49,009 nucleotides of DNA from Sphingomonadaceae bacterium (GTDB lineage Bacteria; Pseudomonadota; Alphaproteobacteria; Sphingomonadales; Sphingomonadaceae), in contig JANYGB010000057.1 in the NCBI GenBank assembly GCA_025359445.1, positions 1 through 49,009 of the forward strand, given 5' to 3'. Below the pieces are notes generated by a model. It was not told the origin of the DNA. It ran no database searches and saw only the letters and a list, made by a program, of their open reading frames with translations. Position 1 is the first letter of the stretch. The number at the start of each line of letters is the position of its first letter. Made by a program: the position numbers and the translations under genes. This document shows, in pieces, positions 7,511 through 16,544 of this stretch.

Positions 7511-9735
7511 CAGAACGCTTGCCCGATCGAGACGTAGAAGTTGAACCGGCTCTCACCAACGCGGCGGTTAAGCGGAGTGGCGACATCGATCCTCACCGGT
7601 CCGAAATTGGTATAGACCCGCGCCCCGACCCCGACCCCGACCCTGAGATTGTCGAGCCTCGGTAACTGGCTGGTGTAAGCTTGCCCGGCATCGACAAAAC
7701 CGACCACGCCGTAGTCGCCAAAGCGGTAGCGCACTTCGAACGCGCCTTCGACCAGACTGCGCGCGCCGGTTGGATCGTTGTTCGGATCGCGCGGGCCGAG
7801 TTGCTGGTAGCCAAACCCGCGCACCGATCCGCCGCCGCCGGCATAAAGCCGTCGCGATGGCGCCAGATCGTCGAGGCTGACCCCTTGAATTGTCCCGACC
7901 CGGGCGCGCGCCGCCAGCGTGATCTTGCCGCCGAAGCGGCGATACGTCGAACCGTCGAGCCGGAGCCGGACATAGGGCGAAAACCCGCGGTTGAGCGATC
8001 CTTCGGGCTCAACCAGCGCAATGAAGCGGAAGCCCTTGCTGGGATCGAGCAAGTTGTCGGTGGTGTCGAACCCAATCTGTCCAGACAGTCCGGCGATCGC
8101 ATAAGTGCGCCGTTCACGCTTGACGATCAGCGGATTGTAAACGCTTTCATTGGTCCCGATCAGCTGCGCGCCATATGCGTAAGTGAACCGCTTCTGCCAC
8201 AGCGGGGTCGAATCGTAGCTGATCCGCGCTGCCAGCCGCCCGGTATAGGCGGAAAAGGCATCGTAATTGGAATGGTGCAAGTCGGCGGCAAGTTCAAAGC
8301 TGCGATCGCGCTTGCCCGCGTTGGAGCGGCGGAAGGTCACCCCCGCGCCCTGTTCCTGCGTCCCAAGCAGCGCATTGGCCGACAATGCGCCTTCGGGCCG
8401 GCTGAAATTGCGGTGCGTCCAGCTCGCTTCGGCGCGAAAGCCTTCGCCGGTGCCATACCCCGCAGTAGCGGCCAGGACGCGCGGCGGTCCGGCTTCCTGC
8501 TTGACCGCGAGGTTGACCACCTCGCTGCCGTCCGGCCCGGCAATCCCGGTGCGGCGCGGTTCGATGCCGATACCTTTGAACAATCCGGTGGCGATCAGTG
8601 CCTGGCGCAGATCATCGACCTTGCGGCTGTCATAAAGTTCGCCCCGCTTGAACCGGGCAAGCAAAGCAACGTGATCCGCGCCGAACGCTTCGTTGCCTTC
8701 GCTGACGATCTCGCCATAAGTCCCGCGCGGGCCGACCGTGACCGGCAAGATGTAATCGGCCCCGCCGGTATCCTGATCGAGCAGAATATCGCGCTGGCCC
8801 ACTTCGGCGAACGGGTAGCCGCCTTCGGGCAGCGCCAGCGCGACCTTCGCTTCCTCGACCAGCACCTGTTCGGTGCGCACCGGATCGCCCAGTTTTAATT
8901 CCAGATTGTCGCCAATCAGGGTGAGCGGCACGGTGGGATCGGCTTTCACTGTGATGCTGGAATAGGCAAAGCGCTTGCCCGGCACGACTTCCAGCACGGC
9001 GAGCAGCGGCTGGCCGTCAGTCGCTTCGGAACGATCGAGCCGGGTGGTGACCTGCGCATCAAACCAGCCCTCGGCGGCGAGCAGCTTCTTGATGAGCGCC
9101 ACATCCTCACCGGCGCGGCTGGCGACTTGCGCGGTATTGGCCGCCTTGCCCTTGCCGTGGCGGAGCGCCGACAGCTTATTGAACCGGCCAGCAAGATCGG
9201 CCTCGGTAAGTGTATCAGCGTCGGTTAGCCCGGTCAGTTGAATCTGGTAGGCGATCTCGACATCGCGGGTATCGGCTGGAGCATCGACAAATTTCACTTG
9301 CTCGACCTTGAAGTCTGCGAGCGGTGGGAGCGGCTTGGTCAGCTCGGCATCGCGGATCGGCGCGTCACCAATCACCTCGATTGCCTGTTTGTCAGCCAAT
9401 GCCGGATCGCCGGCGGGCGGCGCCTGGCCTTCTAGCGGCTTGGCCCCGGCCTGTTCGGACGCCATCCGCCGCTCAAAATCGTCGATCGATTCGAGCGGCT
9501 TGGCCAGTTCAGGGTCGTCAGCCGGATCGAGTTTGGGGACCGACTTTTCAAACTCATCATCAGGGATGATCGGTTTGACCTCGGGCAAATTGGCGCCTGG
9601 TGGCGGCAGCGGTACCACAATGGGCACGCTGACCGGAGCAGGCGGCGGCGTTGCACCCTGCTGGCCATAGGCAGTTTCAGGCGCAGCACCGATCAACGCC
9701 GCTGTGACCAGGATAGCCCGGTTCCTTCGGCTCAT
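7510..9735 (-). CDS. tamA: TamA, Omp85/BamA-family outer-membrane protein
   Basis: A 741-residue protein beginning with a signal peptide (MSRRNRAILVTAALIGAAP...AYG), then a proline-rich, acidic linker of about 110 residues, POTRA domains (about residues 125-370) and a 16-stranded Omp85 barrel ending in the aromatic C-terminal motif FNFYVSIGQAF. Conserved barrel landmarks such as 'GGGGSVRGFGYQQLGPRDPNNDP' loop (VRGF) and 'GFVDAGQAY' are present. I prefer ATG 9735 over the in-frame ATG 9753 because only the former has a purine-rich ribosome site (GGCGGG) at good distance. TamA forms the outer-membrane half of the Tam complex with the coupled tamB product. The unusually long acidic/proline linker before the POTRA region is notable. 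Confidence 0.92.
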   Translation of the reverse strand: MSRRNRAILVTAALIGAAPETAYGQQGATPPPAPVSVPIVVPLPPPGANLPEVKPIIPDDEFEKSVPKLDPADDPELAKPLESIDDFERRMASEQAGAKPLEGQAPPAGDPALADKQAIEVIGDAPIRDAELTKPLPPLADFKVEQVKFVDAPADTRDVEIAYQIQLTGLTDADTLTEADLAGRFNKLSALRHGKGKAANTAQVASRAGEDVALIKKLLAAEGWFDAQVTTRLDRSEATDGQPLLAVLEVVPGKRFAYSSITVKADPTVPLTLIGDNLELKLGDPVRTEQVLVEEAKVALALPEGGYPFAEVGQRDILLDQDTGGADYILPVTVGPRGTYGEIVSEGNEAFGADHVALLARFKRGELYDSRKVDDLRQALIATGLFKGIGIEPRRTGIAGPDGSEVVNLAVKQEAGPPRVLAATAGYGTGEGFRAEASWTHRNFSRPEGALSANALLGTQEQGAGVTFRRSNAGKRDRSFELAADLHHSNYDAFSAYTGRLAARISYDSTPLWQKRFTYAYGAQLIGTNESVYNPLIVKRERRTYAIAGLSGQIGFDTTDNLLDPSKGFRFIALVEPEGSLNRGFSPYVRLRLDGSTYRRFGGKITLAARARVGTIQGVSLDDLAPSRRLYAGGGGSVRGFGYQQLGPRDPNNDPTGARSLVEGAFEVRYRFGDYGVVGFVDAGQAYTSQLPRLDNLRVGVGVGARVYTNFGPVRIDVATPLNRRVGESRFNFYVSIGQAF

Positions 9736-9753
9736 GCATACCCGCCACCCCAT

Positions 9754-9904
9754 TATCGTTCAATCAACCTTGTCGCGGAACATATGATGCAATGCCACCT
9801 TGCGCTCAACGCGCGACAGTCTGCGAAGTTCCGCCTGCGTGCACCGGCCGGGCCATCTCTTAGCAACGAATAATCCTAGAATTCAACCAATTACCCAGAA
9901 TAAA
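9754..9904 (-). promoter_or_regulatory. AT-rich intergenic region, probable tamAB promoter
   Basis: These 151 bases separate the RNase-H-like gene from tamA, both on the minus strand. The part at about 9865-9915 is much richer in A and T than its surroundings, as expected of a promoter. I could not assign -35 and -10 boxes with confidence. Confidence 0.3.
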
Positions 9905-10294
9905 TTAACCTCTTTGATGGCGTTCCGCCAAAGCGATCCCGGCAAGGTTCTGCGCCCGTGCAATCCACCGGATTCGTCTGGGCGGACTGATCGCTGCGAG
10001 CTCCGCGAACTTTGCACGATGCTCCAGCAAGACCGGACTGCGGCACTTGTTCACGCCGTTGGCCTGATCAATGACCACCCTGGCATCGCCCACCAGAATG
10101 AAGTCCGGCTCGCCCATTCGCTGCGCCACTTCAAGCGCCTTAATCAGCGCCAGCCATTCGGCATCGGTGTTGCTGCCTCGGCCAAGATCGCCAAAATAAT
10201 AGCTGACCCCGCGCGCGACCACGGCGACTTCGATCGTCCCAGGATTGGGCCGGCAACCGCCATCGAAGAACACTTTAAGCCGGTGCCTGGTCAT
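9905..10294 (-). CDS. RNase HI-fold protein with an incomplete active site
   Basis: A 129-residue protein with the ribonuclease HI fold pattern: FFDGGCRPNPG (Asp11), NTDAEWLAL (Glu46) and LVGDARVV (Asp70), the three acidic residues of the DEDD metal site in their usual order. The fourth acidic residue normally follows the 'N..AD' motif near the end, but here the sequence is RAQNLAGIAL, with Gly119 in that place. It may therefore be a weak nuclease, use another residue, or bind RNA/DNA hybrids without cleaving. The longer frame begins with TTG at 10300; ATG 10294 is the better start. It overlaps the end of the preceding small gene by 20 bases. Confidence 0.8.
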   Translation of the reverse strand: MTRHRLKVFFDGGCRPNPGTIEVAVVARGVSYYFGDLGRGSNTDAEWLALIKALEVAQRMGEPDFILVGDARVVIDQANGVNKCRSPVLLEHRAKFAELAAISPPRRIRWIARAQNLAGIALAERHQRG

Positions 10295-10475
10295 CAGCAA
10301 TCTGCAACACTCGAGGAATTCGCTTGCCCTTGGTCCGGCTGGTCAGGTGGAATTGCCAGCACCGCTCGCAACGATAGGGCCGCAGCGGAAAATCGGCCAT
10401 CACCGCGACCGCCAGCGCATCAGCCTCGGTCGCATAACGCGCCTTATTGATACATATGCTTAGCCGGGTGCGCAC
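10275..10475 (-). CDS. Small Cys/His protein, 66 residues
   Basis: A short protein whose middle contains 'PYRCERCWQFHLTSR', a CxxC followed by a histidine that resembles a minimal zinc-binding or zinc-ribbon-like motif (about residues 35-48). The N-terminal part (KARYATEADALAVAV) is helical. The start is GTG at 10475, eleven bases after the amidohydrolase gene stop, and the end overlaps the RNase-H-like gene, so it probably belongs to a co-transcribed set. I know similar small 'CxxC...HLTS' proteins from proteobacteria as hypothetical proteins; no function is established. With only two cysteines and one or two histidines, metal binding would probably need a dimer. Confidence 0.6.
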   Translation of the reverse strand: MRTRLSICINKARYATEADALAVAVMADFPLRPYRCERCWQFHLTSRTKGKRIPRVLQIADDQAPA

Positions 10476-10486
10476 TAGTGTTGGGA

Positions 10487-12217
10487 TCAGGCCGCCAGCA
10501 GTTCCGATCTGCGCCGCACCAGCCGCCCCGGCAAGGCTCCGGAGTGTTGGCCATTACGGTAGGTAACCTGCCCTGAAACAATCGTCACCGCGATGCCATC
10601 GGTTTTCTGCTGCATCCGCTTGCCGCCGGCGGGCAGATCGTATTCGATCGTTGGCACATGCAGCTTGAGCCCGGCCAGGTCGATCACGTTGAGATCAGCC
10701 TTCATCCCCACCGCGATCCGGCCCCGGTCAGTCATGCCAATCAGCGCGGCAGGCCTGCTGGTCAGCTCGGCGATGGCCTGCGGCAATTCAATCCGCTCGG
10801 CGTCCGAAGCATCGCGGACCCAGCGCTGGAGGTAGAAAGTCGGGAAGCTCGCATCGCAGATCAGGCCATAATGCGCCCCGCCATCAGCCAGTGCCATCAC
10901 GGTTGACGGATGCCCGAGCATTTCGCGCACCGCATCGAGGTTGCCTTCGGTATAGTTGGCGGCGGGCAGATAAAACACCGTCCGGCCATCATCGGCGAGC
11001 AGCGCGTCATAAGCATATTCGGCCAGATCGCGTTGCGCCGCCTTGGCGCGTTCGTCCACGCGGTCTTCGCGCTGAGGCTCGTAATTTGGCACCTCGCCCC
11101 ATTGGTACGCGCCCCGGAACGCCGCGATCAGCATCAGCGTGGTCGGGTTGGTGTCTTCGGGTTGCTCAGCCAGCAACTGCGTACGAAATGCAGGTTCGCG
11201 CATCTTCGCGACGCGTTGGGCCAGCGGCAGATCGGCAATCGTTTTGTAGCTCGGGTGGCTGCTGAAATGGTGCAGGCTGAGGTCGAGGCCGAAGAACATT
11301 CCCACCGGACGCGGCGCAACCTGGCCGCGGATGGTCAGGCCGTCAGCCGCCGCCTGGGTCAGCCCGTCAAGGTGATGTCGCCAACCCGCGCCGGCCTGTC
11401 CCGGCACCTCGAGCAGGGTGAACGACACCGGCCGGCCGCTGTGTTCGGCAATCTTGCGCAGCAGCGGAAACTCGTCCTCGGCGGGTTCGGCCGGAGCCGG
11501 AATGATCTGGAACACGCCGCCTTGAGCATCGGCGAGCCCATCGGCCAGCGCACATAGTTCATCGACGTCCGAATAGAGGCTGGGGGCAAGCTCGCCAGCG
11601 CGGGTCCGGTGCATCACGTTGCGCGAACTGGTGACCCCGAACGCTCCGGCGCGGATGCCCTCGGCCACGAGGGCGCGCATCTGCGCCAGGTCGTCCGCCG
11701 TCGGAGCCTCCTTGCGCACGGCACGCTCGCCCATGACATAGACCCGCAAAGCCGAATGCGGCACCTGCGCGGCGACATCGATATCGAGGTGGCGTTCGGC
11801 CAGCGCGTCGAGGTATTCGGGGAAAGTCTCCCAATTCCACGGCAGGCCTTCGATCATCACGACCTCGGGAATATCTTCGACCCCCTCCATCAGCTTGACC
11901 AGAGCGCCGCGCTGTTCGGGTCGGCACGGGGCAAAGCCCACCCCGCAATTGCCCATGACTGCGGTCGTCACCCCGTGACCTGAACTGGGTGCGAGCCGGC
12001 TGTCCCAGGTAACCTGTCCATCGAAATGCGTGTGCACGTCAACGAAGCCCGGAGTGACGATCTTGCCCGCAGCATCGATCACTTCGCCAACATCGCCGGA
12101 AATCGCGCCGATTGCGGCAATCAGACCGTCCTTGATGGCGATATCGGCGGCCAACGGAGCTGCGCCGGTGCCGTCATGGATCGTCCCGCCCCGAATGATC
12201 AGGTCGTATTGGGCCAC
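10487..12217 (-). CDS. N-acyl-D-amino-acid deacylase family amidohydrolase
   Basis: A 576-residue metal-dependent amidohydrolase of the D-aminoacylase type. Landmarks are the metal-binding HTH of FVDVHTHFDGQ (His62, His64), GNCGVGFAPCRP, the 'SSRNVMH' and 'GELAPSLYSDVDEL' segments, and the late aspartate motif DGGAHYGLICDASFPT. The family hydrolyses N-acyl-D-amino acids, but substrate range is broad and this long form is often only called amidohydrolase family 3. The start is GTG 12217: a strong AAGGAG ribosome site lies at 12225-12230, and the family's N-terminal strand (YDLIIRGGTIHDG) begins right after it. The open frame upstream to 12301 is not needed. There is no signal peptide, so the enzyme is cytoplasmic. 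Confidence 0.88.
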   Translation of the reverse strand: MAQYDLIIRGGTIHDGTGAAPLAADIAIKDGLIAAIGAISGDVGEVIDAAGKIVTPGFVDVHTHFDGQVTWDSRLAPSSGHGVTTAVMGNCGVGFAPCRPEQRGALVKLMEGVEDIPEVVMIEGLPWNWETFPEYLDALAERHLDIDVAAQVPHSALRVYVMGERAVRKEAPTADDLAQMRALVAEGIRAGAFGVTSSRNVMHRTRAGELAPSLYSDVDELCALADGLADAQGGVFQIIPAPAEPAEDEFPLLRKIAEHSGRPVSFTLLEVPGQAGAGWRHHLDGLTQAAADGLTIRGQVAPRPVGMFFGLDLSLHHFSSHPSYKTIADLPLAQRVAKMREPAFRTQLLAEQPEDTNPTTLMLIAAFRGAYQWGEVPNYEPQREDRVDERAKAAQRDLAEYAYDALLADDGRTVFYLPAANYTEGNLDAVREMLGHPSTVMALADGGAHYGLICDASFPTFYLQRWVRDASDAERIELPQAIAELTSRPAALIGMTDRGRIAVGMKADLNVIDLAGLKLHVPTIEYDLPAGGKRMQQKTDGIAVTIVSGQVTYRNGQHSGALPGRLVRRRSELLAA

Positions 12218-12362
12218 GTTGCTCTCCTTGGCGCACCTACCGTGCGCTCGTCGCCATAATTCCAGACCCCGCCTTGCACGGCAAGCTTCATTGTTCGGCA
12301 ACAGTCTCGGCCGCGCGCGTAACCCAGTGGGTCCAGTCCTTTCGTGATCTTCCTAGTGCCGG

Positions 12363-14297
12363 CTAACCGTGGTTCACAGCTTCGCGTGATGGCGCGTCAT
12401 CGCCCATCAGCAGCGCCAGTGTTTCATCGACTGCGGCTCGCAATGAACTGACGTTACGATCGGCTCCGATTGCCTGCTGAACAACCGGATCATCAAGCGC
12501 GGCTTCGTTCTTAGCCCACAATCCGGCAACAATCTGCGCCGCCGGTGCGCGGTTGCGAAGCCGCTTGATCAAGTAGCGCAGGTGCGCGGGCGACTGGGTA
12601 AGCTCCGCATACGCGAGCACGATTACCGTCACTCCCGACAAGTCCAGCTGCGAAATCCGGGCGCGGGTCGCAGCTTCGTGGGGGATGGCGCGCGCGACTA
12701 CGCCGTGTTGCTCGAGCAACTGAACGATCATGGCGAGCACCGCTGCGTCGAATGGTCCGGCCCCTGCAATACAGGCGACCGTGCCAGGATTTACCGAAGA
12801 CACCGCCGCGTTCCCCGGATCTTCGCCGGTCGCGCCGTTCCCCCGATCCTTGAGGTCGGCGATCACCGATTGCACCGCGCGCAGAATTTGCCTCGACCGG
12901 TCCCGGTCTATGATCCCCCGCTGTTCGTCTTCGGTCGCCAGGGCAAGGCCCCCGGCGACAACCCCGTCGTAATAATCGACCAGTGAGCGATCGGTCAGCA
13001 GCGCCTCGGCCTGAGCAAGTGCCTCGTCGGGATTGTTAGCGAGGATCCGCTGGTAGAAGCTTTCGGTGGCCGACAAGGCTGGCCGATCGCCAAGCAAGAC
13101 GTCGAAAAATTCGAGCGATTTGACGTGGCGGCCCAGCACAACGAGGCACAGCGTCAGCGGAGTCGACAGGATCAGCCCGATCGGTCCCCAAATCCACGTC
13201 CAGAATACCGCGGCCACGATCACCGATATGGGTGAAAGCCCGGTGGAATGGCCGTAAAGCAACGGTTCGACGACATAACCGACGATGGGCTCGACAATGC
13301 CGAATAGCAGCAGCACATAAATCGCGGTCGACCAACCCGGATCGATCGCCGCGCCAAGCGCCGCTGGGACAACGGCGGCGAGGAATGCGCCGATGTACGG
13401 AACGAACCGCAACAGCCCCGCCAGCACGCCCCACATCGCGGGCGAAGGAATGCCGATCAGCCACAGCCCCAGCCCGATGACCACGCCAAAGCTGGCATTG
13501 ACCGCCAACTGCGAGAGGAAATAGCGGCTGAGGCGCTGCACCGCATCATCAATGGCGAGCGTGGTGCGATGCAGGTCGGACGAGCCGAACAACCGGATGA
13601 ACCGATCGCGCAGATCCTCTCGTTGCAAGAGAATGAAGATCGCCACGATCAAGACGATAATGAACGTTTCCAGCGGTCCCAGGATTGGCTGGAGGATCGT
13701 CTTGGCCACAACGAACGGCGACAATTCCGGCGCGGCAACTTCGACGAGCACCGCTCTTCGTCCTCCTTCAGTCGCAACTGTCGTACTGCCGGCAGCAATG
13801 GCAGGACTGGCTTTCGCTTGGGCGGCTTGCCGAGGGGCGGCCTTGGGATGGGCGAATTCGTTGGTGACCGATGCCAGGCGCGCGATGGCGAAAGCCTGCA
13901 CCCCCTGGAATTTGCTCTCGATGGTCTTGGCATAAGCCGGTGCGTCCGCCGTCAGGCTTGCAGCCTGGCTTCCGATCAGCGTCGCCACCAATCCGAAAAT
14001 TCCCAGCGCGCCGAGCACCGCCAGCATGACTGCCGGTACCCGCCCAAACCGCAGGCGCTGAAGCAGATTGACGATCGGCGAAAGCAGGAAGGACAGCATC
14101 ACCGCCAAAGTGATCGGGACCAGCACATCCTTGCCAAAATACAGCGCGGCGATGGCAACCGCACCGACGGCAAGCCCGAACAGGCTTTTTAACTCCGGAA
14201 CCGAAACCGGCGCGATCCGAACCGATCCTTCTTGCGTGCCAACGTCGCTGGGTGCCAGTTCGTCGTAGCCCGCCAGATCTTCATTCTGCATCATCAT
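12363..14297 (-). CDS. AI-2E family membrane protein with a C-terminal soluble domain
   Basis: About 644 residues. Residues 1-390 form an AI-2E/PerM-type integral membrane protein with hydrophobic segments near 35-85, 95-120, 215-240 and a cluster at 270-380 ending in the conserved 'WTWIWGPIGLILSTPLTLCLVVLGRHV' region (landmark WGPIGL). The family includes autoinducer-2 exporters and Na+/H+ antiporters, so the substrate is open. After a helical stretch (400-490) comes an extra domain (about 510-640, VACIAGAGPFDAAVLAMIVQLLEQHG...) with the alternating strand/helix look of a cobalamin-binding-like Rossmann fold, though the His ligand motif DxHxxG is absent. Four start codons (TTG, ATG, ATG, ATG) lie in a row at 14300-14289; the AGGGG site at 14302-14307 favours one of the ATGs. 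Confidence 0.85.
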   Translation of the reverse strand: MMMQNEDLAGYDELAPSDVGTQEGSVRIAPVSVPELKSLFGLAVGAVAIAALYFGKDVLVPITLAVMLSFLLSPIVNLLQRLRFGRVPAVMLAVLGALGIFGLVATLIGSQAASLTADAPAYAKTIESKFQGVQAFAIARLASVTNEFAHPKAAPRQAAQAKASPAIAAGSTTVATEGGRRAVLVEVAAPELSPFVVAKTILQPILGPLETFIIVLIVAIFILLQREDLRDRFIRLFGSSDLHRTTLAIDDAVQRLSRYFLSQLAVNASFGVVIGLGLWLIGIPSPAMWGVLAGLLRFVPYIGAFLAAVVPAALGAAIDPGWSTAIYVLLLFGIVEPIVGYVVEPLLYGHSTGLSPISVIVAAVFWTWIWGPIGLILSTPLTLCLVVLGRHVKSLEFFDVLLGDRPALSATESFYQRILANNPDEALAQAEALLTDRSLVDYYDGVVAGGLALATEDEQRGIIDRDRSRQILRAVQSVIADLKDRGNGATGEDPGNAAVSSVNPGTVACIAGAGPFDAAVLAMIVQLLEQHGVVARAIPHEAATRARISQLDLSGVTVIVLAYAELTQSPAHLRYLIKRLRNRAPAAQIVAGLWAKNEAALDDPVVQQAIGADRNVSSLRAAVDETLALLMGDDAPSREAVNHG

Positions 14298-14484
14298 CAA
14301 CGCCCCTGTACGCTCTATCTTGACGGATCAGACAGTCTGACCGGGTAACTCCCTGAACCGCATATGGTTGCCGCCGCAGTGTCTACGGCGCGCGGAGGAT
14401 GGCCGAAGCCATGTGACCGCACGGCGAGCTTCATTTTTCTGGCCGCTCGTGCATAGTTGCGCGACAATTCCAAGAGGCGGCACG

Positions 14485-15636
14485 ATGATCCAGATCCCGT
14501 TCGAGCGCATCCCTTACCTGATCGTCTACGACGAGGAGAGCTCGTTCAAGGACACTTACGCCGGGCAGATCGGCAAGGTCGTGGTTGAAGCCATGCAGCT
14601 GAAACCCGCAGTGCCGTCCAGCAGCGTCGTGATCTTTTCGCACCCGATCGGCGGCGGCTCGTGGTTGCCGTTAGTGACCGTGCTCGCAAAAATGGGCGTC
14701 CACACGATCTATTGCAACACGCGTTACCGGGGCAACGATACCGCGCTGATCATGGAACGGGCGGTGATGGATCTGGGTGCGTGCATCCGCCACGCGCGTG
14801 ACAAGCTGGGGTATGAGAAGGTGTACCTGGGCGGCTGGTCGGGCGGCGGGGCGCAGAGCTTGTTCTATCAGGCCGAGGCGCAGGACCCGCGGGTGACCCA
14901 AACCCCAGCGGGCGATCCTTATGACCTCACCGCGGCCAAATTCGTGCCAGCAGATGGCGTGCTGCTGCTCGCCGCGCATCTTTCGCGCAATCTGACCCTG
15001 ACCGAATGGATGGATGCCTCGATCGAGGATGAGTCGCGCCCGTTTGACCGCAACCCCAAGTGGAACCTCTATGCGGCGGATGGGCCCAAGCCGCCCTATT
15101 CGGCGGACTTCCTCGCCGAGTACCGCGCCCGCCAGATCGCGCGCAACCGGCGGATTACCGCCTGGGTGCAGGATGAATTGGCCGGCTTGAAGGCGCAGGG
15201 GCTTGAGCAGCACGAGCGCTGCTTCACCGTGCAAGGCACCATGGCCGATCCGCGCTGGCTCGATCCCTTGGTCGATCCCAATGACCGGCAGCCGAACCAT
15301 TGCATGCTGGGCGATCCGTTCGTGGTCAACGATGGCCCGGTCGGGCTCGCCCGGTTCACGACGCTGCGTTCGTGGCTGTCACAGTGGTCGTACGACCTGT
15401 CGAACGGCGATGGCCTAAAGTGCGCGGCGCGGATCGCGAGCCCGATGCTAGTGATCGAGAACAGCGCCGACGATGCCTGCACCCCGAGCCACGCCGCGCG
15501 GCTGATGGCGGCGGCGGACAAGTGCCAGATCGACCATCACGTGATCGCGGGCGCAAACCACTATTACTTCGGCCAGCCGCAGCAGGTGAACGAGGCCGCC
15601 ACGCTGGTCCGCGACTGGATCGCAGGACAAGCGTGA
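14485..15636 (+). CDS. Alpha/beta-fold hydrolase
   Basis: A 383-residue cytoplasmic hydrolase with the nucleophile elbow GGWSGGGAQ (serine near residue 118), a later acid residue in VIENSADDACTP and a histidine in AGANHYYFG near the C-terminus, giving a complete Ser-Asp-His set. A large insertion between elbow and acid residue forms a lid. The open frame starts at 14368, but ATG 14485 is preceded by an AAGAGG ribosome site and starts the family-like sequence. It is the first gene of a three-gene operon; its TGA overlaps the next ATG (TGATG at 15634-15638). Context with an HMG-CoA lyase and a CoA-transferase suggests hydrolysis of an ester or thioester feeding that pathway; the substrate cannot be read. 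Confidence 0.85.
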   Translation: MIQIPFERIPYLIVYDEESSFKDTYAGQIGKVVVEAMQLKPAVPSSSVVIFSHPIGGGSWLPLVTVLAKMGVHTIYCNTRYRGNDTALIMERAVMDLGACIRHARDKLGYEKVYLGGWSGGGAQSLFYQAEAQDPRVTQTPAGDPYDLTAAKFVPADGVLLLAAHLSRNLTLTEWMDASIEDESRPFDRNPKWNLYAADGPKPPYSADFLAEYRARQIARNRRITAWVQDELAGLKAQGLEQHERCFTVQGTMADPRWLDPLVDPNDRQPNHCMLGDPFVVNDGPVGLARFTTLRSWLSQWSYDLSNGDGLKCAARIASPMLVIENSADDACTPSHAARLMAAADKCQIDHHVIAGANHYYFGQPQQVNEAATLVRDWIAGQA

Positions 15637-16544
15637 TGATCAGCGGAATCGAAATAGTCGAAGTCGGCCCGCGCGACGGGCTGCAGAACGAGGCGCTGCT
15701 GGTCTCCACCGCCGACAAGGTCGAGTTGATCCGCCGCAGTCTCGCGGCGGGGACGCGGCGGATCGAGATTGCGAGCTTCGTCAATCCGCGCAAGGTTCCG
15801 CAAATGGCTAATGCCGAGGCGGTGGTCGAGATGTTGGGCCGGACCGAGGGCGTGACCCGGATCGGGCTGGTGCTCAACTTGCGCGGGGCCGAGCGGGCGC
15901 TGGCGGTAGGGGTGGACCAACTCGGCGCGGTGGCGGTTGCCTCGGACACATTCGGCGTGCGCAATCAGGGGCAGGATACCTGGCAGTCGGTCGCCGAGGC
16001 CAAAGCGATCATCGCCATGGCGCAGGCGGCCGGGCGCGTCGCGCAAGTGACCATCGCCGCCGCGTTTGGCTGCCCGTTCGAGGGTGAGATCGACCCGGCC
16101 CGGGTGATCGATATGGCACGAGAGCTGGCTAAGGCTGGTCCGTGCGAAGTTGCCTTGGCGGATACCATCGGGGTCGCCGTCCCCGCGCAAGTCACCGCGC
16201 TGGTCACAGCCTTGCGCGAAGCGATCGCCCCATTGCCGGTAAGAGTGCACTTCCACGATACCCGGGGCACCGGCGTCGCCAATGCGTGGGCGGCCGCCGA
16301 AGCTGGCGCGGCCACAGTCGACGCGTCGCTCGGCGGGCTCGGCGGCTGCCCGTTTGCGCCGGGGGCGGCGGGCAATGTCGCAACCGAGGACGTGGCCTAT
16401 CTGTTCGCCCGCTCAGGGATCGACACCGGGCTCGATCTGGCCGAACTGATCGACGCCTCACACTGGCTTGCCGGCGTGATGGGCAAAGCTTTGCCAGCCA
16501 GTCTTGCCAAAGCGGTGCCGTTTCCGCCACAGGCGCGGCCATGA
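15636..16544 (+). CDS. Hydroxymethylglutaryl-CoA lyase
   Basis: A 302-residue TIM-barrel aldolase-type lyase of the HMGL-like family. The N-terminal catalytic motif VGPRDGLQNE (Arg13, Asp14) is intact, the metal-binding histidines are seen in VHFHDTRGTG, and the conserved cysteine loop appears in GGLGGCPFAPGAAGN. The reaction is cleavage of 3-hydroxy-3-methylglutaryl-CoA into acetyl-CoA and acetoacetate, the last step of leucine breakdown, although relatives act on other 3-hydroxy acyl-CoAs. The ATG at 15636 overlaps the hydrolase stop and the TGA at 16542 overlaps the CoA-transferase ATG, so all three genes are translationally coupled. Length matches the family. Confidence 0.92.
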   Translation: MISGIEIVEVGPRDGLQNEALLVSTADKVELIRRSLAAGTRRIEIASFVNPRKVPQMANAEAVVEMLGRTEGVTRIGLVLNLRGAERALAVGVDQLGAVAVASDTFGVRNQGQDTWQSVAEAKAIIAMAQAAGRVAQVTIAAAFGCPFEGEIDPARVIDMARELAKAGPCEVALADTIGVAVPAQVTALVTALREAIAPLPVRVHFHDTRGTGVANAWAAAEAGAATVDASLGGLGGCPFAPGAAGNVATEDVAYLFARSGIDTGLDLAELIDASHWLAGVMGKALPASLAKAVPFPPQARP

